DNA from: DAOUMU01 sp034409055
GTDB taxonomy: Bacteria > Chloroflexota > Anaerolineae > 4572-78 > J111
DNA length: 53,279 bases
Direction: 5' to 3'
Assembly: GCA_034409055.1 (NCBI GenBank)
Contig: DAOUMU010000039.1
Location: 1 to 53,279, forward strand
Positions 9,570-17,228 of the stretch are shown here, one piece after another (within the stretch, counting starts at the first letter, position 1; each line of letters opens with the position of its first letter). Position numbers and translations under genes: made by a program. The notes beneath the pieces were generated by a model, which saw nothing but the letters and a program-made list of their open reading frames with translations, made no database searches and was not told the DNA's origin.

Positions 9570-10397
9570 TCAGTTGAAATTTTGCAAGTTGTTTTGGTGT
9601 CCGTTGGCAAAATCATCCGGGTGATTGGCCAGTTTGCGGGCGATAGCACTGGTCAGGCCGGTATACTCACGATCCGCAGGTACGGCTAATTTATCAAAAC
9701 GGTAGGTATCCGGATCGCAACCGGCAACCATAAAACCACGGTAGAACGCCTCATCACTCAAATCTACACAGGGAAAACTCTTTTGGTCAACGGTGTTGAC
9801 GAAGGTATTGGTGCTTGCGCCGGTGGTGACACTAACTAATAGCCATCCGCCAGGTTTAACCAGGGTACTGATGTTGCGCATAATCCGCATCCACTCGGGG
9901 ACAGTCGCCGCGGCGACATCAGTGCAATGATGAGCCACAACCAGATCATATTGGGGGGCGTTCTGACCCAGTGGCGCGCTATCTAGAGCGTCACAAATGC
10001 TTAAACGAGTCACTTTTCGGCGCATATCAGCCGCTCTCTGCGCCACCGCCTCGGGGGTAGCTGGTTCTCCTTCTTCCTCAAGAACCAGCTTGATGTAGGG
10101 TGTCCAATCAAAAGCGTCAGTTTCGCCGTCTAGCCAGTGCTGAACTTCGTCCAGGTTTGCAGCCAGGTAGTCACAGAAATGGATTTCACGGGCTCGCGGC
10201 ACCAGGGTAGCTACTGAATACAAGACAGGGCCGCCGCCAAATTCGAGCGCGAGCAAACCGGTTGGCATATCACGGAGGACTTTGATCATAAACCGAAGGG
10301 TGAATATCCCTTCTTCGTCCGGCTCACCGTAATCGTCCAGGTATTCCTTGGGGTCGAAAACGGCGATATATTCATCTTTGGATTCAGATATACCCAT
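9570..10397 (-). CDS. NNMT/PNMT/TEMT-family SAM-dependent amine methyltransferase (a)
   Basis: The 275-residue paralogue of the next gene has the same layout: FDPKEYLDDY (14-23), EFGGGPV (52-58), FCDY (74-77) and PGGWLL. The two proteins align over almost their full length but differ around the acceptor pocket. The region after DLVVA reads HHCTD here and QAVTD in the other copy, and this copy has a short C-terminal tail after the final ARKLAN. They may therefore use different amines or methylate in succession. An AGAGG lies five bases before the ATG. The gene follows the divergent spermidine synthase homologue by 47 bp, and the four genes from there to the transporter-like gene look like one transcript. 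Confidence 0.87.
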   Translation of the reverse strand: MGISESKDEYIAVFDPKEYLDDYGEPDEEGIFTLRFMIKVLRDMPTGLLALEFGGGPVLYSVATLVPRAREIHFCDYLAANLDEVQHWLDGETDAFDWTPYIKLVLEEEGEPATPEAVAQRAADMRRKVTRLSICDALDSAPLGQNAPQYDLVVAHHCTDVAAATVPEWMRIMRNISTLVKPGGWLLVSVTTGASTNTFVNTVDQKSFPCVDLSDEAFYRGFMVAGCDPDTYRFDKLAVPADREYTGLTSAIARKLANHPDDFANGHQNNLQNFN

Positions 10398-10444
10398 CCT
10401 GGCCTCTGGTAGACTGGCCGATCTATTTAACGTAGCATCGAGTA

Positions 10445-11341
10445 CTAGTCTACAAAACCCCCTCCGGTGGTAAAACAGGTGGGCAGCACAAAAGCGGCGG
10501 AGTGAATCGCTGCATTATAGTACCGGATAAGATGCGTCGGGATCCGACTAAAATATTGAGGGACAGTTGGGTCAATGGCGCTGTTTGTCATGAGAAAAAC
10601 TCCCATGTGCCCATATTTCATTGATGGATCGATAAACCAGTAGTAGTGGACGTGCTCAAAATTGGCTTGACCCAATTCTCGCGTAAGTTTATGGTAGTGG
10701 GATTCGGGCCAGGCCCACCAGCCTAAAACGGTGATGATACCATCTTTCTTTAGGGCCTTAGCCAGTCCTTGATAAAACTTCTTAGAGGCCAGGGCAGCCC
10801 CATCGCCTATAAAGTCGGTACCATCAACCACAATAATATCAAACTCATCTTTGTAATTAATTTCAGCCCCATTCATGGCCATAAACTCAACTCTTTGGTC
10901 GTGGAACTGATGCAGCTCCGGGAAATGCTTTTTACATAGCTCAACCACAGCCGCATCAATATCCACCCACACAATCTTTTCCAAGCTTTGGTGTTTACCC
11001 AGCTCATTAACCACGGCCCCATCGCCGCCCCCAACAACAAGAGCAGTTTTAGGTTCTTCTGGAATAACAGCCATTGGTACGTGAACAATCATTTCGTGAT
11101 AACAGAAGTAGTCTGCCGCCGTGACCTGTATAAAACCGTCGAGGACTAACACCTTTCCGTGAAAACTGCTTTCATAGATGGCTATGTGTTGATAGGGTGA
11201 CCGATGCTCTTCTAAAAGCTTTTCAATGCGAAGAGCGGTTAATTGGGCCGGGGGGTCAGTGTACTCGTCGTCCAGCAAGTACTTTCCATCTTGCACCCCA
11301 TTCTTATACTCAATTACTTGACCAACAGTTCCCTTGATCAT
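10445..11341 (-). CDS. Divergent spermidine synthase family protein (aminopropyltransferase-like)
   Basis: The 298-residue protein has the spermidine-synthase fold: the HGKVLVLDG strand pair, YHEM near residue 81, the nucleotide loop GGGDGA (104-109), VDIDA (126-130) and the acidic motif VVDGTD with D173 and D176. In canonical enzymes this motif is DxxDP. Here the proline is phenylalanine (GTDFIG), and the later substrate-binding region also departs from the pattern. The enzyme may transfer aminopropyl groups to an unusual acceptor or act as a different transferase. AAGGAG lies eight bases upstream of the ATG. It leads the two amine methyltransferases and is separated from the other synthase gene by 430 bp of repeats. 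Confidence 0.85.
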   Translation of the reverse strand: MIKGTVGQVIEYKNGVQDGKYLLDDEYTDPPAQLTALRIEKLLEEHRSPYQHIAIYESSFHGKVLVLDGFIQVTAADYFCYHEMIVHVPMAVIPEEPKTALVVGGGDGAVVNELGKHQSLEKIVWVDIDAAVVELCKKHFPELHQFHDQRVEFMAMNGAEINYKDEFDIIVVDGTDFIGDGAALASKKFYQGLAKALKKDGIITVLGWWAWPESHYHKLTRELGQANFEHVHYYWFIDPSMKYGHMGVFLMTNSAIDPTVPQYFSRIPTHLIRYYNAAIHSAAFVLPTCFTTGGGFVD

Positions 11342-11503
11342 TAGGGTTCTCCTTTGGTTGATAACTCTGGTTAAGGATACTGTTCAGTATCAGACGTTTG
11401 GTCCATTGGAGATTGGTTACCAATCTCTTACCATACTCTAACACAACATATTAGGAACTAAATATAAAAATAATAAAAAAACAGTTTGAAGAATATTCTC
11501 TAG

Positions 11504-11624
11504 ACTCAGTAGATCCAAATTTGAGGAGCACCCAGAGGGCATAAACCAGCACGCCCACGTGCGGCACGCTTCGCAGTCGGCACGTGGGCGTGCCTCACTC
11601 CGCAAAAATTGGATCCACTGAGAC
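11504..11624. repeat. Dispersed element C, copy 1 (termini ACTCAGTAGATCCAAATTT)
   Basis: The left end ACTCAGTAGATCCAAATTT and right end AAAATTGGATCCACTGAG form imperfect terminal inverted repeats. Inside is a GC-rich hairpin (GCACGCCCACGTGC against GCACGTGGGCGTGC). The same termini recur at 39709-39829, and the right half recurs at 41080-41126. Confidence 0.8.
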
Positions 11625-11670
11625 TCTGCAGAAAAATTACGGCTATAGACATTCAGATAATGTTTTTGAG

Positions 11671-11729
11671 CGGAGTCGAGGCTTTAGCCGGTTTTGGCCC
11701 GACTCTGACCGGCTGAAGCCTCGACTCCG
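11671..11729. repeat. Perfect-looking long hairpin next to element C
   Basis: The arms at 11671-11692 and 11708-11729 are complementary over 22 bases with one or two mismatches and are separated by a 15-base loop. A GATCCAAAATC tail resembling the end of element C follows. There is no T-run, so it is probably a repeat element rather than a terminator. Confidence 0.7.
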
Positions 11730-11771
11730 ACCCTAGATCCAAAATCTTTTTCTGAGAAACTATATCAAAGT

Positions 11772-12596
11772 TCATTCAAGGAAGATTCTGAGAAATTCAG
11801 GCAGAGCAAAGGCTCTTTCGTGAACATCTCGATTGAGGTAGCGCATTTTTCCGGGGTAAGGCTTACCGAGTCCTTTTTGCCAAGGGGAGTCGGACATATA
11901 CAAAAATCCTATTCCTCCTCCAGGGTAGGTTGGTACTATCGTGTAATAATATGCAGGGTGATCTACCAATCCTTTGGCAATGTCCATCATATGCTTAATC
12001 AGTTGTAAATCAAAGTACATTTGTTCGCATTGGGTCACAATGACCCCGTTATGGGTCAATGCCTTTGCCATCAATGCATAAAACTCTGCGCTGAATAGTT
12101 TTTCTGCTGTGCCAATGGGATCAGTGGTATCGGCAATAATAACATCGAATTTATTGTCGGTGCGTTGCAGATACTCAAAAGCATCTTCAATAATTAGTTG
12201 AACTCGGCCATCGTCAAAAGGCTGGCCAAAATTAGGGAAAAACTGTGTGCTTACCTCAATGACCCGCCTATCCAGTTCGCAGACCACCACCTGCTCTACA
12301 GTGGTATGTCGCAAAACCTGTTGTAATGTTCCCCCATCGCCACCCCCTACAATTAGCACCCGCTTTGGGTTATCGTGAGCCAGCATTGGGATATGGGCTA
12401 TCATTTCGTGGTAGCCCGCGTTATCCAACTCAGTTAATTGGATGATACCGTCCAATACTAATACTTTGCCAAAAAAATTTGTATTGACGACCTGAATATG
12501 CTGATAGTCCGTGTGCTCATCAAGCAACATCTCCTGATAAAGTAGCGATGTTCTGTAAAAGTCGTGTAAGTAGTCCGTAACCCATTTTTCAGGCAC
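11772..12596 (-). CDS. speE: Spermidine synthase (polyamine aminopropyltransferase)
   Basis: The enzyme transfers the aminopropyl group of decarboxylated AdoMet to putrescine or another diamine. About 274 residues show the family pattern: FGKVLVLDGIIQ, YHEMIAH (62-68), GGGDGG (84-89), and IADTTDPIG with D156 and D159 as the acidic active-site pair. The open frame extends further upstream to 12794, but that part overlaps the SpeD-like gene in another frame and is not conserved. I place the start at GTG 12596, which overlaps the stop of the upstream gene. TTG 12602 is an alternative, with GGGAG five bases before it. The overlap implies translational coupling with the SpeD-like protein. Confidence 0.9.
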   Translation of the reverse strand: MPEKWVTDYLHDFYRTSLLYQEMLLDEHTDYQHIQVVNTNFFGKVLVLDGIIQLTELDNAGYHEMIAHIPMLAHDNPKRVLIVGGGDGGTLQQVLRHTTVEQVVVCELDRRVIEVSTQFFPNFGQPFDDGRVQLIIEDAFEYLQRTDNKFDVIIADTTDPIGTAEKLFSAEFYALMAKALTHNGVIVTQCEQMYFDLQLIKHMMDIAKGLVDHPAYYYTIVPTYPGGGIGFLYMSDSPWQKGLGKPYPGKMRYLNRDVHERAFALPEFLRIFLE

Positions 12597-13014
12597 GAGC
12601 AATAAATCTCCCGGCTGCTTTTTTTGCCTTGAAGGTTTTGATACAAAAGTCTGTAGCGATCTGCGGGTCGAACTTTTTGCAGCTAAAGATATCGAGGTAG
12701 GCCGCCCCCGACTTATTGGCAAAGTGGCCGGCGAGATTACTGGTTTCGATGAGTTGGAACATTGAGTAGCCAGCCACATTTGGATCGTCGCCAAAATTCA
12801 CGATGATAGGGTCACCAAATCGACGCATTTCAATAAGTTCACAAAGATCAATGACAAACTGTTCAATGATTTCATATGACCCAATCAAATCGGGCTCACA
12901 TTGATATAGATTCAAGACCAAGTGCCATCCCCAAGGCGTTTCAGCAGGCATTTGTTCCGGCTCACTTATCCCGATAGAGGTTAAAGCTACAGGAATTGTT
13001 GATTCGATATTCAT
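12589..13014 (-). CDS. Divergent SpeD-fold pyruvoyl decarboxylase (AdoMet decarboxylase paralogue, possibly ornithine/arginine decarboxylase)
   Basis: The 141-residue protein has the AdoMet-decarboxylase fold. Taking the ATG at 13014 (AAGGAG seven bases upstream), S92, H97 and C112 have exactly the spacing (5 and 15) of the self-processing serine, histidine and cysteine of the canonical enzyme. S92 would become the pyruvoyl cofactor. The residues after the histidine read FANKS rather than TWPEY, so the Trp and Glu that contact AdoMet in known structures are missing. Divergent SpeD paralogues with ornithine or arginine decarboxylase activity have been described. That role would supply the diamine for the adjacent spermidine synthase, with which the gene overlaps. 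Activity is inferred. Confidence 0.82.
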   Translation of the reverse strand: MNIESTIPVALTSIGISEPEQMPAETPWGWHLVLNLYQCEPDLIGSYEIIEQFVIDLCELIEMRRFGDPIIVNFGDDPNVAGYSMFQLIETSNLAGHFANKSGAAYLDIFSCKKFDPQIATDFCIKTFKAKKAAGRFIARA

Positions 13015-13135
13015 TACTTTCTCCTTATGGTGTTCCTCGTCCAATTGTCTGTAATTGAAGAAGAGCTGGCTCCAAAGTGTTTAATAGTAGATGAACAATG
13101 AAACAGTATCGGTTTCTGAACTCCAGGTCAATGGT

Positions 13136-13588
13136 TCATTCTTCAGACAAAGGCAAGGCGAATGCCGGCAAATCAAAGGTCCACTTTAATTTTTCCCTCC
13201 TGAGAGCCACCTTGGGACTTACCGAAAATCCTCTATTCAAAATAGTAAACTTTGTCACAGCCGCTTTAAACTTCTCAGCCAAGAAATCCTTAACAGCTTC
13301 GAAGTCCGTTTGTAAGTTACAAGAGTACAGATCGATAGAAACGTAGTTATACTCTGGCCAGGTATGAATAGACAGGTGACTTTCTTCTAAAACCAGGACA
13401 GCCGTGTAGCCTTCGGGCTTAAAGTAATGGTCTATACTACCGACAACAGTTACATTTGCCACCTGGGCGGCCTGTACAAGAATATCCCGAACGAGACCGC
13501 TATTTTTTGCAATTTCCGAATCACATCCCGATAGATCGATGATAGCATGTTTACCCAGTACAACATTTGGTTGTGGTATGTTTCTCAT
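13136..13588 (-). CDS. speD: S-adenosylmethionine decarboxylase proenzyme
   Basis: The 150-residue prokaryotic-type proenzyme cleaves itself to form a pyruvoyl group and makes decarboxylated AdoMet, the aminopropyl donor for spermidine synthase. The cleavage motif EESHLSIHTWPE is intact: S70 is the pyruvoyl precursor, H75 and C90 are the processing and proton-transfer residues, and W77 and E79 are the substrate-contact positions. It leads the group speD, divergent speD, speE on the minus strand, with 121 bp to the next start. A C-terminal tail of about 30 residues beyond the core is longer than in the smallest family members. Confidence 0.96.
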   Translation of the reverse strand: MRNIPQPNVVLGKHAIIDLSGCDSEIAKNSGLVRDILVQAAQVANVTVVGSIDHYFKPEGYTAVLVLEESHLSIHTWPEYNYVSIDLYSCNLQTDFEAVKDFLAEKFKAAVTKFTILNRGFSVSPKVALRREKLKWTFDLPAFALPLSEE

Positions 13589-13928
13589 AACAAGACCCTT
13601 TTCTTTTAAGCAAGACTATTCGAGGCCAGAAAACAAAGGGCCGAGTGCTTCTCGGGCAAAGATGCAATGCATTTAGCGATTATTATTCTGCCCTTAAAGT
13701 ACCCGGCGCCTGGAAAACTGAATTCCAGTCGCTCTGGAATAATTATAAAATTTAATATTAATGTACGATACTATGTCGAGGCCCGAAGCCCGGCATAACT
13801 CGAAGCCCCAAGAACAAGTGACTCAAAATACTCATTCCTTTGTCTGAAAGTCACCCCCCAATAAGGGCGGTCAACCACCTGAACGTCCTCTTTAACCGGT
13901 CCCTTTTCCTGGTAGCCAATCACCTTTG
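13589..13928. other. 340-bp leader region of speD, function unclear
   Basis: It lies between the second PotD-like gene and speD. It holds an AT-rich segment (about 13738-13775), a short ATTCCAG/CTGGAAT hairpin near 13730, and a weak CCGAG/CTCGG hairpin near 13640-13656 in the speD leader. A leader RNA is possible, but no known riboswitch class could be recognised. Confidence 0.4.
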
Positions 13929-15023
13929 CTATTGAATCTCGGCTTTGAGGCGTTCCCAGATATCGTTGTGTAACTCAGTGCCTTCTGGACTAAGCGACAA
14001 AGTAACCTCGGCATTTTTCAGCACTTCCTTGGGCGGAAAGATGAGCGGATCGTCCCGAATCTCGGGCTCAGTGAATTCAGCCACCGCGTCGTGGGCAGTG
14101 GCGTAGTAAGTTTCGTTCACGATCTGGGCATTCATTTCCGGATCCAGGATAAAGTTTAAGAAAAGCTCGGCGGTCTTTTTGCGAGGGCTATTGGCCGGAA
14201 TGACAAAACTGTCACCCCACAAAATCGTTCCGTCTTTGGGGAAGACGTAGACGAGAGGTTCATTTTCTTCTTGGGCGTACAGGATGTCTTCCACCCAGCC
14301 CACCAGGACCACTGCCTCACCACTGGCGAGTAGGGGGACTGCATTTTCGGAGTAGCTATCGACAAAGATAATGTCTTCCTTGATCTCAAGCAAGTGCGCC
14401 AAAGCCGCTTCCAACTCGGCCGGATCTTCTGAGTTGAGCGAGTACCCCAGGGATTTGAGGGCCAAACCTATCGTTTCACGTGGCTCATCTCGCATCGCAA
14501 TTTTGCCCTTGGAATGCAGCTTCCATAAGTCAGCCCAACTGGTAGCCGATTCTTCTAATTCACTGCGAACCAGAAAAGCCGTCGTACCCCAGGTAAAGGG
14601 CACGGAGTGTTTGTTGCCCGGGTCGTAGCTCAGATCGCGAAAATTAGCCAAGATATATTTAAAGTTAGGGATATTACGAAAATCGATTTCGGCCAGCAAG
14701 CCATCCCTGATCGATTCCGGCAGAAAATTGTTGTCAAGAACCACCAGATCATATACTTCGCCAGCCCTGATGTTTTCCAGAGCCTCTTCCTGGGTCTCAT
14801 AGGCCAGGTAAGTGACCTTAACGCCGTATTGCTCGGTGAAGGCATCTATAACCGGCTGGGGGATGCCATCTCCCCAGTCATAAAAAATTAGTTCGTCCGC
14901 TACTGGCGGCGGGGTGGGGGTAGGCGGTGGGGTTGAACTACCACAAGCTACCAATAAGCTTGAGATCAAAGCGATTAGTACCACCGCTAACCAGTTGTAA
15001 CGAATTGTTGTCTGCTCTCGCAT
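13929..15023 (-). CDS. PotD-like polyamine-type extracellular solute-binding lipoprotein (2)
   Basis: The 364-residue lipoprotein has a signal peptide, lipobox LLVAC with C27, a Pro/Thr tether, and a periplasmic binding fold. It closely parallels the protein at 3991-5127: ELIFYDWGDG, YDLVVLDN, WGTTAFLVR, ILWGDSFVIPANSPRK. AAGGAGAG lies five bases before the ATG. It stands 340 bp upstream of speD and without permease or ATPase genes. Binding of spermidine, putrescine or a modified polyamine is the natural guess from its family and place. It might work with a transporter encoded elsewhere or as a sensor subunit. Confidence 0.86.
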   Translation of the reverse strand: MREQTTIRYNWLAVVLIALISSLLVACGSSTPPPTPTPPPVADELIFYDWGDGIPQPVIDAFTEQYGVKVTYLAYETQEEALENIRAGEVYDLVVLDNNFLPESIRDGLLAEIDFRNIPNFKYILANFRDLSYDPGNKHSVPFTWGTTAFLVRSELEESATSWADLWKLHSKGKIAMRDEPRETIGLALKSLGYSLNSEDPAELEAALAHLLEIKEDIIFVDSYSENAVPLLASGEAVVLVGWVEDILYAQEENEPLVYVFPKDGTILWGDSFVIPANSPRKKTAELFLNFILDPEMNAQIVNETYYATAHDAVAEFTEPEIRDDPLIFPPKEVLKNAEVTLSLSPEGTELHNDIWERLKAEIQ

Positions 15024-15651
15024 TCGACTCTCCTTCCATACATTACTCGATTTTCACAACAGCTAGACAGGTTGAACTTATTCCCAATAAGTTTGGCAGA
15101 AGAAACCACCCTGAATGTGGGCGATTTTATTGTTAACATTTAATTTTATTTTATGACATCATCTTATCAATGCACAATAGTGCAAAAGTCACCTTGTCGA
15201 TCCTGTTAGCCAGACTAATACTATTGTATCAAATCCCTGGAGGATGTATTACCCCAAAAATTGGTGAAATTTTTAATAATATTATGGACGGGAAAGGTAT
15301 GGAGACGGTTTGAGATTTTTGAGAAACGAGACAAATATGCTTCTCAATTCATAAAAGACGAATTTTTGCGATGTTGAAAATCTGTAACTGCCTACCCTCA
15401 TGTCATTCCGAGGAGCGCAGTACCCAAAGGGCATAAACGACGAGGAATCTCCGAAACTTTGGCCCAAAAGAGGTCCCCTTTACCAAAACCTTGGGGATTC
15501 TTCACTCGCTGCGCTCGTTCAGAATGACATGGTAGGTAGTTACGAAAATCTCTACTTTGTGGGGGCAGGGACTCATCCAGGACCGGTCTGCCGGGGGCCT
15601 ATCTTCGGCCAAGATTGTGGAGAAGCTGGTTGAGGAGACGCAACAGCCAGC
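15024..15651. other. 628-bp intergenic region holding dispersed element D
   Basis: Apart from the element at 15383-15543, the region contains an AT-rich stretch upstream of the lipoprotein gene (15120-15240) that could hold its promoter. I see no convincing gene. Confidence 0.5.
15383..15543. repeat. Dispersed element D, copy 1 (termini GTAACTRCCTA...ATGTCATTC)
   Basis: The terminal inverted repeats are GTAACTGCCTACC...ATGTCATTCC at the left and GAATGACATGGTAGGTAGTTAC at the right. They enclose a core with GCGCAG/CTGCGC-like subparts. A second copy in opposite orientation is at 45173-45320. The ends are nearly identical, while the middle of about 50 bp differs. Confidence 0.88.
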
Positions 15652-16689
15652 TTATACCAACTTAAAAATAAGTTGCTGAATTAACATCGTTGCATAACAC
15701 CCGGTCGGGTTATAGAAACCAACTTTTACCTGCCATTTATTGGGGTGCAATTCATCTTGGCCCAATTCAAGCGGATAAACATTTGTGGTTACAACCAAAA
15801 CTCTCTCTTTCTGCTTACGGGTTATGGCAAATTCATTGTCCTGAAGCGCATAACCTCTTATTGAACATAGATTATGATGCCGAAAAACGAGGTTGGCCGG
15901 CACAAACAGGGTACCCACATGCTCAAAGTGGTGTTGGTAACCCTCGGTTGACTCTGCTAACTTCGATGAAGCTGCTTTGTTCCATAAGAGGCTATTGTAT
16001 GAGGCCACAAAAAATGATACCCGCCGCTGGTCTAACGATTTAAAAAACGCTTTACATTTATCCGCATCATCTAACGTTTTCGCCTGGTCTGGATGGACAT
16101 GCCCTGATTGCTGATATTCGGCATAGGCTTGTCTCCAGTGACCTTCAACGATTGCTTTACCGATCAGGGGGGTGTTGTATGGTCCACCGGCTATGCCAAA
16201 TCTCTGCTTATCGTAGTAGTTTACGTAGCTAAAAGAGCGGTTGGTCAAACAGAAGTTGTAAAGTTGTTTCGCCATCCTCTCTTCCAGGTGGCGAATGACA
16301 ATCCTAAACTTATTCCCATGTAGGAGTCTGGGACGAACAGGTTTTTTTCCGTAGCCATGAATACGCCTTATTTGTAACGTAAAATCACCCCGCCGGTAAG
16401 TATCGTTGAATGGGACTAAATCTTTTTCCGACAAGATCTTCTTGATCGACATCATCTGAGATGTCACCCCATCTTCATCTTTTAACCCCTGCGCCTCAAC
16501 ATCAAGACGGGCCACCCCGAAAAATCTGGCTATTTCTTCTTCGGCGTCAAAGGTGGTGAGGCCAATCTTCTGTAACTCAAAATAGGTATAAGTTGCCGCA
16601 TCGGCGTTGGACAACTCAGGTTCCAAAGGCACTTCGGTCACAATGAAGTCATCCGGCTTGCACTTTATTTTATAATTTACTTGTTCCAT
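15652..16689 (-). CDS. truD: tRNA pseudouridine(13) synthase TruD family
   Basis: The 345-residue protein belongs to the TruD family, which converts U13 of tRNAs such as tRNA-Glu to pseudouridine. The catalytic motif GLKDEDGVTSQ carries the nucleophile D71. The family motifs NYYDKQRFG and the C-terminal CYATMLIQQL are also present. Its length is close to that of the E. coli enzyme (349). AAGGA precedes the ATG by eight bases. It is a stand-alone gene bordered by repeat-rich DNA, and nothing ties it to the polyamine genes except position. Confidence 0.92.
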   Translation of the reverse strand: MEQVNYKIKCKPDDFIVTEVPLEPELSNADAATYTYFELQKIGLTTFDAEEEIARFFGVARLDVEAQGLKDEDGVTSQMMSIKKILSEKDLVPFNDTYRRGDFTLQIRRIHGYGKKPVRPRLLHGNKFRIVIRHLEERMAKQLYNFCLTNRSFSYVNYYDKQRFGIAGGPYNTPLIGKAIVEGHWRQAYAEYQQSGHVHPDQAKTLDDADKCKAFFKSLDQRRVSFFVASYNSLLWNKAASSKLAESTEGYQHHFEHVGTLFVPANLVFRHHNLCSIRGYALQDNEFAITRKQKERVLVVTTNVYPLELGQDELHPNKWQVKVGFYNPTGCYATMLIQQLIFKLV

Positions 16690-16905
16690 GTTGCCATTTC
16701 CTTAAGGGTACTTCCCGAATATCCCGCCAATGGTTTATGATCTTCCGATGGACGGCCGCATACTCTAAAAACGAACGTTGCAAATTTTCATCTTCGATTT
16801 TGATTGTAATTGATTTTGCAGCAATTGCCAAGAGAGATACGACCGAAAAACTACTCGTCACATTTTCGTCACGTTTGGTTGACGTTTAGGTTATGGTCAT
16901 TTATT

Positions 16906-17220
16906 ATGATGGGAGAAAATTTGTCTGAATTTGCTGCTTTCGTTGAGAAAACCAGGCAAGATCATAACATCCCAGGAGTCGCAGCCGCCATTGTCCAGGG
17001 CAGCGAGACCATTTTTGCCGAGGGATTTGGGGTGCGCGATATACGTGGTTATGCCTATCCGATTATGACTCTGGGCGCCTACCAGCGTCTGTCACGTCTG
17101 CACGAAATTACAGAGGGCAGCCTGTTACTGGCCGGCGATTACATGATTTATCCCACCTTTGAATCTGCCGCCGAGTCCGGCTATCTGGCTGCCCGAAAAG
17201 CGAAAAATGAATTAGCCTAA
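16906..17220 (+). pseudogene. Chimeric remnant: beta-lactamase-like N-terminus joined to amine-oxidase-like C-terminus
   Basis: From the ATG at 16906 about 104 residues can be read. The first 40 or so (SEFAAFVEKTRQDHNIPGVA, then GFGVRD) match the beginning of class C beta-lactamase/serine hydrolase proteins and stop before the catalytic SxxK. From about GYAYPIMTLG onward the sequence looks like the FAD-binding C-terminus of a flavin amine oxidase (LLLAGDYMIYPTFESAAESG). The join is in frame, near 17040. The simplest reading is a deletion that fused two decayed genes. The product is unlikely to be functional. It converges on the radical SAM gene with 8 bp between the stops. Confidence 0.7.
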
Positions 17221-17228
17221 ACTTTGCC

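Larger units (their letters stand above)
11342..11771. other. 430-bp intergenic region with two palindromic elements
   Basis: This gap separates the two spermidine-synthase-family genes. It contains an AT-rich stretch (about 11440-11500) and two inverted-repeat elements listed separately (11504-11624 and 11671-11729). No gene or clear promoter could be supported. Confidence 0.6.

Noticed and set aside
12597..12794. Longer N-terminus of the spermidine synthase
   Set aside because: The extension overlaps the SpeD-like gene in another frame and is Ser-rich and unlike the family. Good start signals exist at 12596-12602.
13589..13700. Riboswitch in the speD leader
   Set aside because: Only short weak hairpins are visible and no known SAM, preQ1 or polyamine-related fold could be traced.
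16670..16861. 63-residue minus-strand frame overlapping the start of truD
   Set aside because: No ribosome-binding site, a 20-bp overlap with truD and no recognisable family. It could still be a small gene but cannot be supported.
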